Below are positions 1 through 6,136 of a DNA stretch of 6,136 bases, one piece after another. Each line of letters begins with the position of its first letter. The stretch's first letter is position 1. The position numbers were made by a program, and so were the translations under genes. The stretch is taken from positions 1-6,136 of the forward strand of contig DATLBY010000212.1 of the NCBI GenBank assembly GCA_035526665.1. The letters are read 5' to 3'. The stretch comes from DATLBY01 sp035526665 (GTDB lineage: Bacteria > Acidobacteriota > Terriglobia > Bryobacterales > Bryobacteraceae). A model generated the notes under the pieces. The model was given only the letters and a program-made list of their open reading frames with translations, was not told the DNA's origin and ran no database searches.

Positions 1-1374
1 CTGCGCAAGAGCCCGGAACGCGGCACCGGTAAGACGCTCGAAGTGCCCGGCATCAGTGATTCGGAAAGCTTCGGCTTTGGTGTCCGCGTGATAGCTAATG
101 GCTCCTGGGGCTTCGCCGCGTCGCCTATCGTGACGGCGGGAGAGATCGCCCGCGTAACAGGAGAGGCCGTGATCGTTGCGCGCGCGAATGCCGCCATCCA
201 GACCCGGCCCGTTATTTTGGCGCCGGTGAAAGCCTACCGCGACACCTGGACGTCCAGCTTTGAGCGCAATCCGTTCGATGTTCCCAATGCGGAGAAGCTG
301 GAATTGCTGCGCGAGGCCGCCGGTGAGATAAAGAAAGGCAAGCGCGTCTTTTCGGGCGCTGGAATGCTTACTTTTCACTCGGAAGATAAATATTTCGCAT
401 CTTCGGAAGGCTCCTCCATCCAGCAGCTCATCATCCAGACGTTCGCGGTGGTGAACGCGACCGCCGTCAATGTGGCGGGTGGTATATCCAGAAGCCGCAA
501 TTACATCCCGCCGCCGCTCGCCACCGGATATGAGTTTGTCCCGCAGATGAACCTGAAGGAGAATGCGCAGCGAATCCGCGAAGAAGTAGTCGAGCACCTG
601 GATGCTCCGTCCGTAAAGCCAGGACGTAAGGATCTGGTGCTGATGCCCAGCCACCTGTTCCTGACCATTCACGAAAGCATCGGCCATTCCACGGAGCTCG
701 ATCGCGCCCTCGGCTACGAAGCCAACTACGCCGGCACCAGTTTCCTCACGCCAGACAAACTCGGGAAAGAGCGCGTCGGCAGCGGCATTGTGAACTTCTA
801 TGGTGACCGCCTCACGGAGAAGGCCCTCGCCACAGTCGGCTATGACGACGATGGAGTAAAGTCGAAGCGGTTCCCCATCATCGAAAAGGGGCTATTCACC
901 GGCTATCAGACGACGCGCGATCAGGCTCATCTGGTCGGCGAGAAGGAGTCGCGCGGCTGTTCCTTCGCCGAGTCGTGGTCGCACGTCCCCTTTCAGCGAA
1001 TGCCGAATGTGTCGCTGGAACCGGGGCCGCCCGAGACCACCCTCGATAACCTGATCGGCGGCATCGATGACGGCGTCCTGATTGAAGGCCGCGGCAGTTA
1101 TTCCATCGATCAGCAGCGCTACAATTTTCAGTTCGGCGGCGACGCTTTCTGGGAAATCAAAGGCGGCAGGAAGGCCGGAATGGTGTCGCGTGTTGCCTAC
1201 CAGGCCAAGACCACGGAATTCTGGCAAGCCTGCGACGCCATCACCGGCCGCAGCTACTGGCAGCTCTATGGCAGCGCCCGTGATGCTAAAGGAGAGCCGA
1301 TGCAGGTCAACTCCATCAGCCACGGCTGCTCGCCCGCTCGCTTCCGCCAGATCAACGTGATTGAGACGGACTGA
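1..1374 (+). CDS. tldD: TldD, metal-binding subunit of the TldD/TldE peptidase (5' end cut off)
   Basis: This is the catalytic subunit of the cytoplasmic TldD/TldE heterodimer, a zinc metalloprotease that degrades unfolded or modified peptides; in E. coli it matures microcin B17 and degrades the CcdA antitoxin. The reading frame is open to base 1 without a stop, so the GTG at 43 is internal and the true start lies upstream. The window holds 457 residues. The metal motif HESIGH lies at window residues 224-229 (bases 670-687), and upstream GFGVRVIANGSWGFA is the usual N-terminal block. By comparison with E. coli TldD, where the motif is near residue 262, roughly 40 or more residues are missing, and a signal sequence cannot be excluded. 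The C-terminal region reads DAKGEPMQ then SHGCSPARF. The cysteine usually found just before the GKG element is replaced, but the HGC cysteine (bases 1327-1329) is kept. The stop overlaps the tldE start by one base. Family assignment is very secure. Confidence 0.95.
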   Translation: MRKSPERGTGKTLEVPGISDSESFGFGVRVIANGSWGFAASPIVTAGEIARVTGEAVIVARANAAIQTRPVILAPVKAYRDTWTSSFERNPFDVPNAEKLELLREAAGEIKKGKRVFSGAGMLTFHSEDKYFASSEGSSIQQLIIQTFAVVNATAVNVAGGISRSRNYIPPPLATGYEFVPQMNLKENAQRIREEVVEHLDAPSVKPGRKDLVLMPSHLFLTIHESIGHSTELDRALGYEANYAGTSFLTPDKLGKERVGSGIVNFYGDRLTEKALATVGYDDDGVKSKRFPIIEKGLFTGYQTTRDQAHLVGEKESRGCSFAESWSHVPFQRMPNVSLEPGPPETTLDNLIGGIDDGVLIEGRGSYSIDQQRYNFQFGGDAFWEIKGGRKAGMVSRVAYQAKTTEFWQACDAITGRSYWQLYGSARDAKGEPMQVNSISHGCSPARFRQINVIETD

Positions 1375-2699
1375 TGCTGACACGCGAACAGGCGCACGCA
1401 ATCGCACAGAAGGTCATCGCCTTCTCTACCTTCCCGGAATGCGCTGTCTCCCTCCGCGACTCCGAGCAGGCCTTCGTCCGTTTCGCAAATAACGGGATCA
1501 CCCAGGCCGGGCTCAGCCGCGACCGTTCCCTTGTGATCAGTTCCACCCGCGACCAGAAGACAGGGTCGTCTGAGACCAGCCTCTTCGACGATGCCTCCTT
1601 GCGGGCTGCCGTGGCGCGATCCGAGGAGCTGGCCGGCATTTCGTCAGCCAACCAAGAATACGTGGAGCCGCTGGGACCGCAGGAGTATACGTCTAAAGAC
1701 AACTGGGACGATGCAACGGGCGCCGCGAAATCCCCGGTTCTCATTGCGCAGGTGCGCGCTGCCGTTGACGCAGCCGCGCCCAAAAAGCTTTCGGCCGCGG
1801 GACTATTTTTACGCACCGCCGGCGTCCAGGCCATCGCGAACAAGCGTGGCAATTTCGGCTACTCACGCGCCACCGATGCCCGCCTCAGCACCACGGTTCG
1901 CGCGCCTGACGGGAGCAGTTCAGGCTGGGCCGGGCAGCCTTCGGTCAGGATCGCGGAGATCAGCGGCAAGATCCTGGGCGCGCGCGCGGCGGAAAAATGC
2001 CTCGCCTGGAAGAAGCCCGTCCGTCTCGAACCGGGTAAGTACACGGTGGTGCTGGAGCCCACCGCCGTCAGCGATTTAGTCCAACTGCTCGGACCCACCT
2101 TCTCGGCCAGGATGGCTGAAGAGGGCCGATCGGTTTTCAGCCGGAAAGGCGGCGGGTCACGCGTGGGCGAGAAGCTCTTTCCCGACTTCGTGACACTGCG
2201 GTCTGACCCGTTCGATCCCCGCTATCCAGCCGCTCCATGGGCCGAGGGAGGTCTTCCTGCCAAGCCGCTCTCGTGGGTGGAAAATGGAGTGGTGCGGCGC
2301 CTGGCCTATGACCGCTATTGGGCCTCCAAGGCGGCGCAACCACCGACCATTTCATTTTCATCGCTGATTCTCGAAGGCGGTTCCGGCAGTCTCGATGACT
2401 TGATCAAAGCAACCGAACGCGGCCTGCTGGTGACGCGCTTCTGGTACATCCGCACAGTCAATCCACAGACTGCCCAGTTGACCGGACTGACGCGCGATGG
2501 ACTGTTCCTGATCGAGAAGGGACAGGTCACACAGCCTGTCATCAACCTACGGTTCAATGAGAGTCCGGTTCGTCTGCTGCAGAACGCCCGGCAGATCGGC
2601 GCGGCGGTTCGCTGTCGCGGCGGGGAGGGCGAAGGGATGATCGCCCCTCCCGTCCTCGCGGATAACTTCACCTTCACCAGTGTCTCCGATGCGATCTAA
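1374..2699 (+). CDS. tldE: TldE/PmbA, non-metal partner of TldD
   Basis: This 441-residue protein is the second subunit of the TldD/TldE peptidase, close to the usual PmbA length of about 450. It has the three-part family layout: an N-terminal region (about 1-110), a middle region with LEPTAVSDLVQLLG (about 228-240) and FSARMAEEGRS, and a C-terminal half with TRFWYIRTVNPQT (about 354-366), a GLTRDGLFLIEKG element, and the closing GEGMIAPPVLADNFTFT. The stretch aligned with the TldD HExxxH helix reads LVQLLGP, so the metal motif is absent, as expected for TldE. Its role in the family is to complete the substrate chamber of the dimer. The ATG at 1374 overlaps the tldD stop as TGATG, which favours coupled translation and equal subunit supply. 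Only a weak purine-rich stretch (about 1363-1370) precedes it. Nothing suggests disruption. The adjacent TldD makes the assignment firm. Confidence 0.94.
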   Translation: MLTREQAHAIAQKVIAFSTFPECAVSLRDSEQAFVRFANNGITQAGLSRDRSLVISSTRDQKTGSSETSLFDDASLRAAVARSEELAGISSANQEYVEPLGPQEYTSKDNWDDATGAAKSPVLIAQVRAAVDAAAPKKLSAAGLFLRTAGVQAIANKRGNFGYSRATDARLSTTVRAPDGSSSGWAGQPSVRIAEISGKILGARAAEKCLAWKKPVRLEPGKYTVVLEPTAVSDLVQLLGPTFSARMAEEGRSVFSRKGGGSRVGEKLFPDFVTLRSDPFDPRYPAAPWAEGGLPAKPLSWVENGVVRRLAYDRYWASKAAQPPTISFSSLILEGGSGSLDDLIKATERGLLVTRFWYIRTVNPQTAQLTGLTRDGLFLIEKGQVTQPVINLRFNESPVRLLQNARQIGAAVRCRGGEGEGMIAPPVLADNFTFTSVSDAI

Positions 2700-2745
2700 C
2701 GTGCGCCCGCTGATCCTCGGCCCCGCCCTGCTCTTGGCCGGCTGT
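2689..2745 (+). other. Lipoprotein signal peptide with lipobox
   Basis: The first 19 codons encode a short type II signal peptide: MRSNVR as the positively charged start, PLILGPALL as the hydrophobic core, then LAGC. The predicted signal peptidase II cut is before Cys19 (codon 2743-2745). The residues after the cysteine are GGP, with no aspartate at +2, so an E. coli-style inner-membrane retention signal is not seen. The hydrophobic core is short and contains a proline, which lowers certainty a little. Confidence 0.75.
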
Positions 2746-3222
2746 GGCGGACCTGCAGTTTGGTATGCCATCCCGGAGCAACGGCCCTCGCCGGCCGCCG
2801 ACGTTGCGCCGCTGCCCAAAGCCTTCCTGCAGATGGCCGACGAAAACGCGCCCGCTCAATTCGTGCGAGACATCCGGACGCAAGGAGGCGCCACCTGGCG
2901 CTGGACCGGCAAGGAGCCGGCGCTGCGTCTTTCAACTCCCGGCACGCACCCTTGGAAGTTTGTGGCCGACCTCGGAATCTCTGATGTCACTTTCCAACAG
3001 ACTGGTCCGGTCACCATCCGCGTGACGGTGAACGGGCGCCTGCTGGATGTTTTTCACTTCGACACTCCGGGTAGCCGCCACATCGAGAAGGCTGTCCCGG
3101 CCGGCTGGTTGAGCGCCACCAGCGACAACATACTCACCCTCGCGATCGACAAGGAATGGGTATCGCCCGACGACGGAGCCCGCTTGGGATTCACCCTGCA
3201 GTCGGCCGGGTTTATCAGGTAA
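2689..3222 (+). CDS. Small predicted lipoprotein with beta-sandwich-like body, function unknown
   Basis: I do not recognise a named family. From the ATG at 2689 the protein has 177 residues; a GTG at 2680 would add three residues (MSP) and cannot be excluded. The start has arginines at 2 and 6, a short hydrophobic run (8-17) and a lipobox LLAGC with the cysteine at residue 19, so export and lipid attachment are likely. After a proline-rich linker (about 29-43) the body alternates short polar and hydrophobic strands: WRWTGKEPALRL (70-81), KFVADLGISDVTF (90-102), VTIRVTVNGRLLDVFHF (108-124), NILTLAIDKEW (147-157) and ARLGFTLQSAGFI (164-176). This pattern, including the late DDGARLGF element, resembles carbohydrate-binding-like jelly rolls next to glycan-assembly proteins; this is inference. 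It overlaps tldE by 11 bases, abuts the membrane glycosyltransferase gene, and has no clear Shine-Dalgarno sequence, suggesting coupling. It may be an accessory factor of the downstream membrane protein. Confidence 0.82.
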   Translation: MRSNVRPLILGPALLLAGCGGPAVWYAIPEQRPSPAADVAPLPKAFLQMADENAPAQFVRDIRTQGGATWRWTGKEPALRLSTPGTHPWKFVADLGISDVTFQQTGPVTIRVTVNGRLLDVFHFDTPGSRHIEKAVPAGWLSATSDNILTLAIDKEWVSPDDGARLGFTLQSAGFIR

Positions 3223-5421
3223 ATGCGGCAGGCGGCGTACATCCTATTTGGGGCCGCTCTCACGCTCGCGTCAGCCTACGGGCTCGGCAGCCTCCTGCTG
3301 TGGAGGCTCGCGATCCGGCTCTACCGCGAAGAGGAACTGGTGGTCCGCTTCGTGTGCGGTTCCGCTCTGCTGAGCACTATCGTGTTTGCCATCTGTGCCG
3401 CCGGCGGCGCGCGCAAAGGAGTGTTTCTCGCGTTGGGCAGCCTTGTTTTACTGCTCTGCTGGCGTACCCATAGCTGGAGGCGGAGCGGCGATTCCCTGCC
3501 CCCGGCGCCCTGCCGCTGGAAATGCCTCTTCTGGTGTGCGTACAGCGTGTTTGGCTTCCTGTACTTCAGCAATGCGATGGCTCCCGAGTTCAGCCCGGAT
3601 GGCGTCACCTATCACCTGGGTCTGGTGGCGCGCTACCTCAGGGAGCACGGCTTCCATCGCATCGCCACCAACATGTACGCGAACCTGTCGCAGGGAACCG
3701 AAATGCTGTTCCTGTTCGCCTTCTCCATCGGACGGCACTCGGCGGCCGCGCTGGTCCACTGCGGGTTTCTTATGACGTTGCCGCTCGCCATGTGGAGCTA
3801 TGCCCGGCGCTTCGGATTTCCCGCGGCCGGCGTGGTTGGTGCCATTTTCGCATTCGCCAGCCCGATCGTCGGAATTGACGGCATCAGCGCGTATAACGAT
3901 GTGGCGGTCGCCTGCGTCCTGTTCACACTCTTTCTGGTGATCCAGATCTGGATCGCCGAAAAGCAGCGCGGCCTGCTCATTGTGATTGGACTGCTCGCCG
4001 GCTTCGCCTTCGCCATCAAGTATACGGCGGCGCTCGCCATTGTCTATGCGTGTGCCATGGTGCTGTGGCACGCCAGACGCCCGCGGCCGGCGCTGATAGT
4101 AGCCGGATGCGCCGCCCTGATGTTCGCACCGTGGATGGTCAAGAATTACGTTCTGGCCGGCAACCCGGTGTCCCCGTTCCTCAATACCGTCTTCCCGAAT
4201 CCCTACGTGCATCCCGATTTCGAGCGCGATTACCGCGCGCAGATGCGGCATTTCAATGACGTAAAGGATCGTGAGATTCCGCTCGAAACCACCATTCACG
4301 GGCTGCGTCTGGGAGGCCTGGTAGGACCCCTCTTTCTGCTCGTGCCCCTCTCTCTTCTGGCTTTGCGATGGCCGGCAGGCCGGCAGCTCCTGCTGGCTGC
4401 TGCCGTCTTTACCCTCAGCTACGCCGGGAACATCGGCACGCGCTTCCTGATTCCATCTCTGCCCTTCTGGTCGCTTGCCATGGCGCTCGCCTTCCGGAAT
4501 GCGCCGGCCGCCGCCGTGAGCCTGGCCATTGCGCACATGCTCGCTTCCTGGCCCTCGAATATCCCTCTATATGCCGACGCGAGCGCCTGGCGGCTGGAGC
4601 GAATCCCCACCAAGGCAGCTTTGCGCCTGGTCCCCGAGGAGCGATTTCTACTCTCGAAAACACGCGGCTACCTGACCGCGAGAATGATTGACGGAGTAGT
4701 GCCTCCCGGTGGAAAGGTGTTTACCTTCGGGCAGAATGTCGCCGAGGCGTACACCTCGCGCGACATCCTGGTCGGCTTCCAGTCCGCCTTCAACGCGAGT
4801 CTGCGCGATGCATTGTTGATCTCCCTGATCGAGGATTATCAGTCGCTATGGCCGCGCGAGTTCCATTTTACTCCCCGGCCACTGCGCCATCTTCGCGTCA
4901 CTCAGACAGCCGCGCGCGGACTGGAGAGCTGGAGTGTGATGGAGTTTCGCATCCTCTCCGCGGGCACGGATATTCCACGTGATGGGGCGTGGCGCGTGCG
5001 GGCGAACCCCAACCCGTGGGATGTACAGAAAGCCTTCGACAACAGCTATGTAACCCGCTGGAGCGCGCATCACTCGCTCTATCCCGGCATGTTCATCGAG
5101 GTCGATCTCGGCCGGGCCGTGCCGATGGATCTGGTCCGTTTGGAATGTTCCCGCGATCAATACCAGGTACGCCTGAAACTCGAAGGGGCCGGCGAGGATG
5201 GGCAGTGGCGCGCGTTGGGCGAAGCTCCCGCCGACGGCCCGCTGCATAGCCAGAGTGGTCTGCGCCGCGCCGCCACCGCGGAATTGAAGCGCGCGGGTGT
5301 GAACTACATTGAGATTGAGGACTCCGATTTCGGAGCGGACGATTTCCATACGAACGCGCGCCAGTGGGGTTTGAAATTGCTCGACGAAAAGGGCGGCGCC
5401 AGGATTTATCACATTGAGTAA
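3223..5421 (+). CDS. GT-C-type membrane glycosyltransferase-like protein with C-terminal F5/8 type C (discoidin-like) domain
   Basis: This is a 732-residue polytopic inner-membrane protein. Residues 1-440 hold about 13 hydrophobic segments (about 3-27, 40-60, 66-80, 103-118, 171-192, 200-214, 226-244, 250-283, 290-304, 363-381, 386-400, 406-424, 428-442). GT-C hallmarks are DGVTYHL at 126-132, a likely acidic active-site loop; PWMVKNYVLAGNPVSPF at 303-319, typical of bacterial dolichyl-phosphate-mannose or ArnT-like transferases; and TRFLIPSLPFW at 406-416. Such enzymes move a sugar from a polyprenyl phosphate donor to a lipid, protein or glycan on the periplasmic side. A soluble region of about 290 residues follows. 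Within it, about 590-670 resembles an F5/8 type C domain (AFDNSYVTRWSAH, GMFIEVDLGRAVPMDLVRLE). The end carries YIEIEDSDFGADDF, NARQWGLKLL and ARIYHIE. The ATG directly follows the TAA of the lipoprotein gene with no spacer. My segment count would put the DGVTYHL loop in the cytoplasm, so one N-terminal segment may not span. Donor and acceptor are unknown. Confidence 0.85.
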   Translation: MRQAAYILFGAALTLASAYGLGSLLLWRLAIRLYREEELVVRFVCGSALLSTIVFAICAAGGARKGVFLALGSLVLLLCWRTHSWRRSGDSLPPAPCRWKCLFWCAYSVFGFLYFSNAMAPEFSPDGVTYHLGLVARYLREHGFHRIATNMYANLSQGTEMLFLFAFSIGRHSAAALVHCGFLMTLPLAMWSYARRFGFPAAGVVGAIFAFASPIVGIDGISAYNDVAVACVLFTLFLVIQIWIAEKQRGLLIVIGLLAGFAFAIKYTAALAIVYACAMVLWHARRPRPALIVAGCAALMFAPWMVKNYVLAGNPVSPFLNTVFPNPYVHPDFERDYRAQMRHFNDVKDREIPLETTIHGLRLGGLVGPLFLLVPLSLLALRWPAGRQLLLAAAVFTLSYAGNIGTRFLIPSLPFWSLAMALAFRNAPAAAVSLAIAHMLASWPSNIPLYADASAWRLERIPTKAALRLVPEERFLLSKTRGYLTARMIDGVVPPGGKVFTFGQNVAEAYTSRDILVGFQSAFNASLRDALLISLIEDYQSLWPREFHFTPRPLRHLRVTQTAARGLESWSVMEFRILSAGTDIPRDGAWRVRANPNPWDVQKAFDNSYVTRWSAHHSLYPGMFIEVDLGRAVPMDLVRLECSRDQYQVRLKLEGAGEDGQWRALGEAPADGPLHSQSGLRRAATAELKRAGVNYIEIEDSDFGADDFHTNARQWGLKLLDEKGGARIYHIE
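5401..5404 (+). promoter_or_regulatory. Possible ribosome binding site for the kinase gene
   Basis: An AGGA lies nine bases before the TTG at 5414 and inside the end of the membrane-protein gene. This spacing suits a Shine-Dalgarno element and is the main reason for choosing TTG 5414 over the next in-frame TTG at 5426. The match is only four bases, so chance is possible. Confidence 0.4.
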
Positions 5422-6136
5422 AACCTTGCATCTCTATCTCGGCATAGACGGCGGACAGTCCAGCACCACGGCGATGATCGGCGATGAGACCGGCCGCGTG
5501 ATCGGCCTCGGTAGCGGGGGGCCTTGCAATCACGTCGGTGCGGCGGAAGGCCGGCCGAAATTTGTTCGCGCCATCCGGGGCTGCATCGCCACAGCCTGTC
5601 TGCAAGCCGGCCTCGATTCCGAAAGCGTCGAATTTCAAGCTGCCTGTCTCGGCTTCAGCGGCGGGCCAGCGGACAAGAAATCGATCCTGGACGAAATCCT
5701 CGGGGCGCAGAATCGCATCCTCACCACCGATGCCGCCATCGCTCTCACAGGCGCTACCGGCGGGCAGCCGGGAATCATCATCATCGCGGGCACCGGCTCC
5801 ATTTCCCTCGGCCGGAACGCGAAGGGCCAGACCGCGCGGGCGGGCGGCTGGGGCTACATCTACGGCGATGAGGGCGGCGGTTTCGATATTGCCAGACAGG
5901 CCGTACGCGCTGTTCTCCGCCACGAGGAGGGCTGGGGACCCGCGACCGTACTGCGCGACATCCTGCTATCGGAAACAGCCACCCAGAATGCCAATGACAT
6001 GATGCACGCGCTATACACGGCGGAGCATCCCAGGCCGCGGATTGCCGGATATTCCAAGTTGGTGGATGCCGCCGCCAGCGAGGGCGACATGGTGGCGCGC
6101 AATATCATTCTGAATGCGGCGCAGCAGCTCGCCACC
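5414..6136 (+). CDS. BadF/BadG/BcrA/BcrD-family ATPase, likely N-acetylglucosamine/glucosamine kinase (3' end cut off)
   Basis: This frame stays open from 5414 to the window edge, giving 241 residues of a family that is usually about 300-330 long. It belongs to the actin-like ASKHA ATPase fold. The phosphate-1 loop is GIDGGQSSTTAMI at 10-22. A strand with ACLGFSGG follows near 75-80. The phosphate-2 element is TTDAAIAL with Asp106 as likely catalytic or metal-contact residue, IIIIAGTGSI (about 121-130) is the nucleotide-binding glycine loop, and GGWGYIYGDEGGGFDIAR (144-161) is the block typical of the GlcNAc-kinase branch. The expected reaction is ATP-dependent phosphorylation of an amino sugar in the cytoplasm, feeding cell-wall recycling or amino-sugar use. 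The 2-hydroxyglutaryl/benzoyl-CoA activator branch is less likely given GGWGYIYGDEG. There is no ATG or GTG near the conserved start; TTG 5414 gives MSKTLHLYLGIDGG and overlaps the previous gene by eight bases. The sugar specificity is inferred. Confidence 0.88.
   Translation, partial: MSKTLHLYLGIDGGQSSTTAMIGDETGRVIGLGSGGPCNHVGAAEGRPKFVRAIRGCIATACLQAGLDSESVEFQAACLGFSGGPADKKSILDEILGAQNRILTTDAAIALTGATGGQPGIIIIAGTGSISLGRNAKGQTARAGGWGYIYGDEGGGFDIARQAVRAVLRHEEGWGPATVLRDILLSETATQNANDMMHALYTAEHPRPRIAGYSKLVDAAASEGDMVARNIILNAAQQLAT

Larger units (their letters stand above)
1..6136 (+). other. Probable single operon with coupled genes (both ends outside the window)
   Basis: All five genes share the + strand. 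Junctions are a one-base overlap (TGATG at 1372-1376), an overlap of 11 bases (or 20 if the lipoprotein starts at GTG 2680), TAA directly followed by ATG at 3220-3225, and an 8-base overlap at 5414-5421. No spacer is long enough for an internal promoter outside coding sequence, and I see no hairpin followed by a T-run. One transcript is the simplest reading; promoter and terminator must lie outside the window. Confidence 0.75.

Noticed and set aside
43..45. GTG as the start of tldD
   Set aside because: The frame is open back to base 1 and the N-terminal domain would be truncated; the gene simply runs in from the left.
892..1407. 171-residue open frame on the - strand over the end of tldD
   Set aside because: It is antisense to a strongly conserved part of tldD and shows no domain; a GC-rich shadow.
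1352..1852. 166-residue open frame on the - strand over the start of tldE
   Set aside because: Ser/Ala/Arg-rich antisense product opposite the secure tldE frame, with no motif.
4369..4386. Short GGCCGGCAGGCCGGC-type repeat as a possible regulatory or recombination site
   Set aside because: It sits inside the membrane-protein gene, is explained by codons in GC-rich DNA, and has no partner copy that I noticed elsewhere in the window.
3448..4536. Long 362-residue open frame on the - strand
   Set aside because: It lies fully inside the membrane-protein gene. Its product is rich in Gln, His, Glu, Arg and Gly with no recognisable domain or hydrophobic core, as expected for the antisense of a hydrophobic GC-rich gene.
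5093..5923. 276-residue open frame on the - strand across the junction of the membrane protein and kinase genes
   Set aside because: It is opposite two clearly real genes, has an Arg/Ala/Gly-rich low-information product, and shows no family motif.

Overview
The window is a gene-dense, GC-rich bacterial segment. Five genes lie head to tail on the + strand with no intergenic space: each junction is an overlap or a direct abutment. The first gene is cut by the left edge and the last by the right edge. I see no RNA gene, insertion sequence, CRISPR array or rho-independent terminator. The style of the proteins suggests an Acidobacteriota member, perhaps Solibacter/Bryobacter-like: a TldD/TldE pair of the non-enterobacterial type, a GT-C-type membrane protein with a discoidin-like tail, and a small jelly-roll-like lipoprotein. 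This taxonomic guess comes from recognition alone and was not tested.

Layout: 1-1374 holds the 3' part of tldD, the metal-binding subunit of the TldD/TldE peptidase. 1374-2699 holds its partner tldE/pmbA, which lacks the metal motif. 2689-3222 encodes a small predicted lipoprotein with a beta-rich body. 3223-5421 encodes a 732-residue polytopic membrane protein resembling lipid-linked-sugar (GT-C) glycosyltransferases, with an F5/8 type C (discoidin-like) domain at its C-terminus. From 5414 to the right edge runs a BadF/BadG/BcrA/BcrD-family ATPase, most like N-acetylglucosamine or glucosamine kinases.

The first two genes form a well-known heterodimeric protease that cleaves unfolded or modified peptides in the cytoplasm. 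The next three look like a cell-envelope or sugar set: an exported lipoprotein, a membrane glycosyltransferase and a cytoplasmic amino-sugar kinase. The junctions (1-nt overlap, about 11-nt overlap, 0-nt gap, 8-nt overlap) suggest one transcript with translational coupling. Whether the protease and the sugar genes share a pathway cannot be settled from sequence alone. The main points worth a second look are a changed zinc-ligand position in TldD, the discoidin tail on the GT-C protein, and the unexplained lipoprotein between them.
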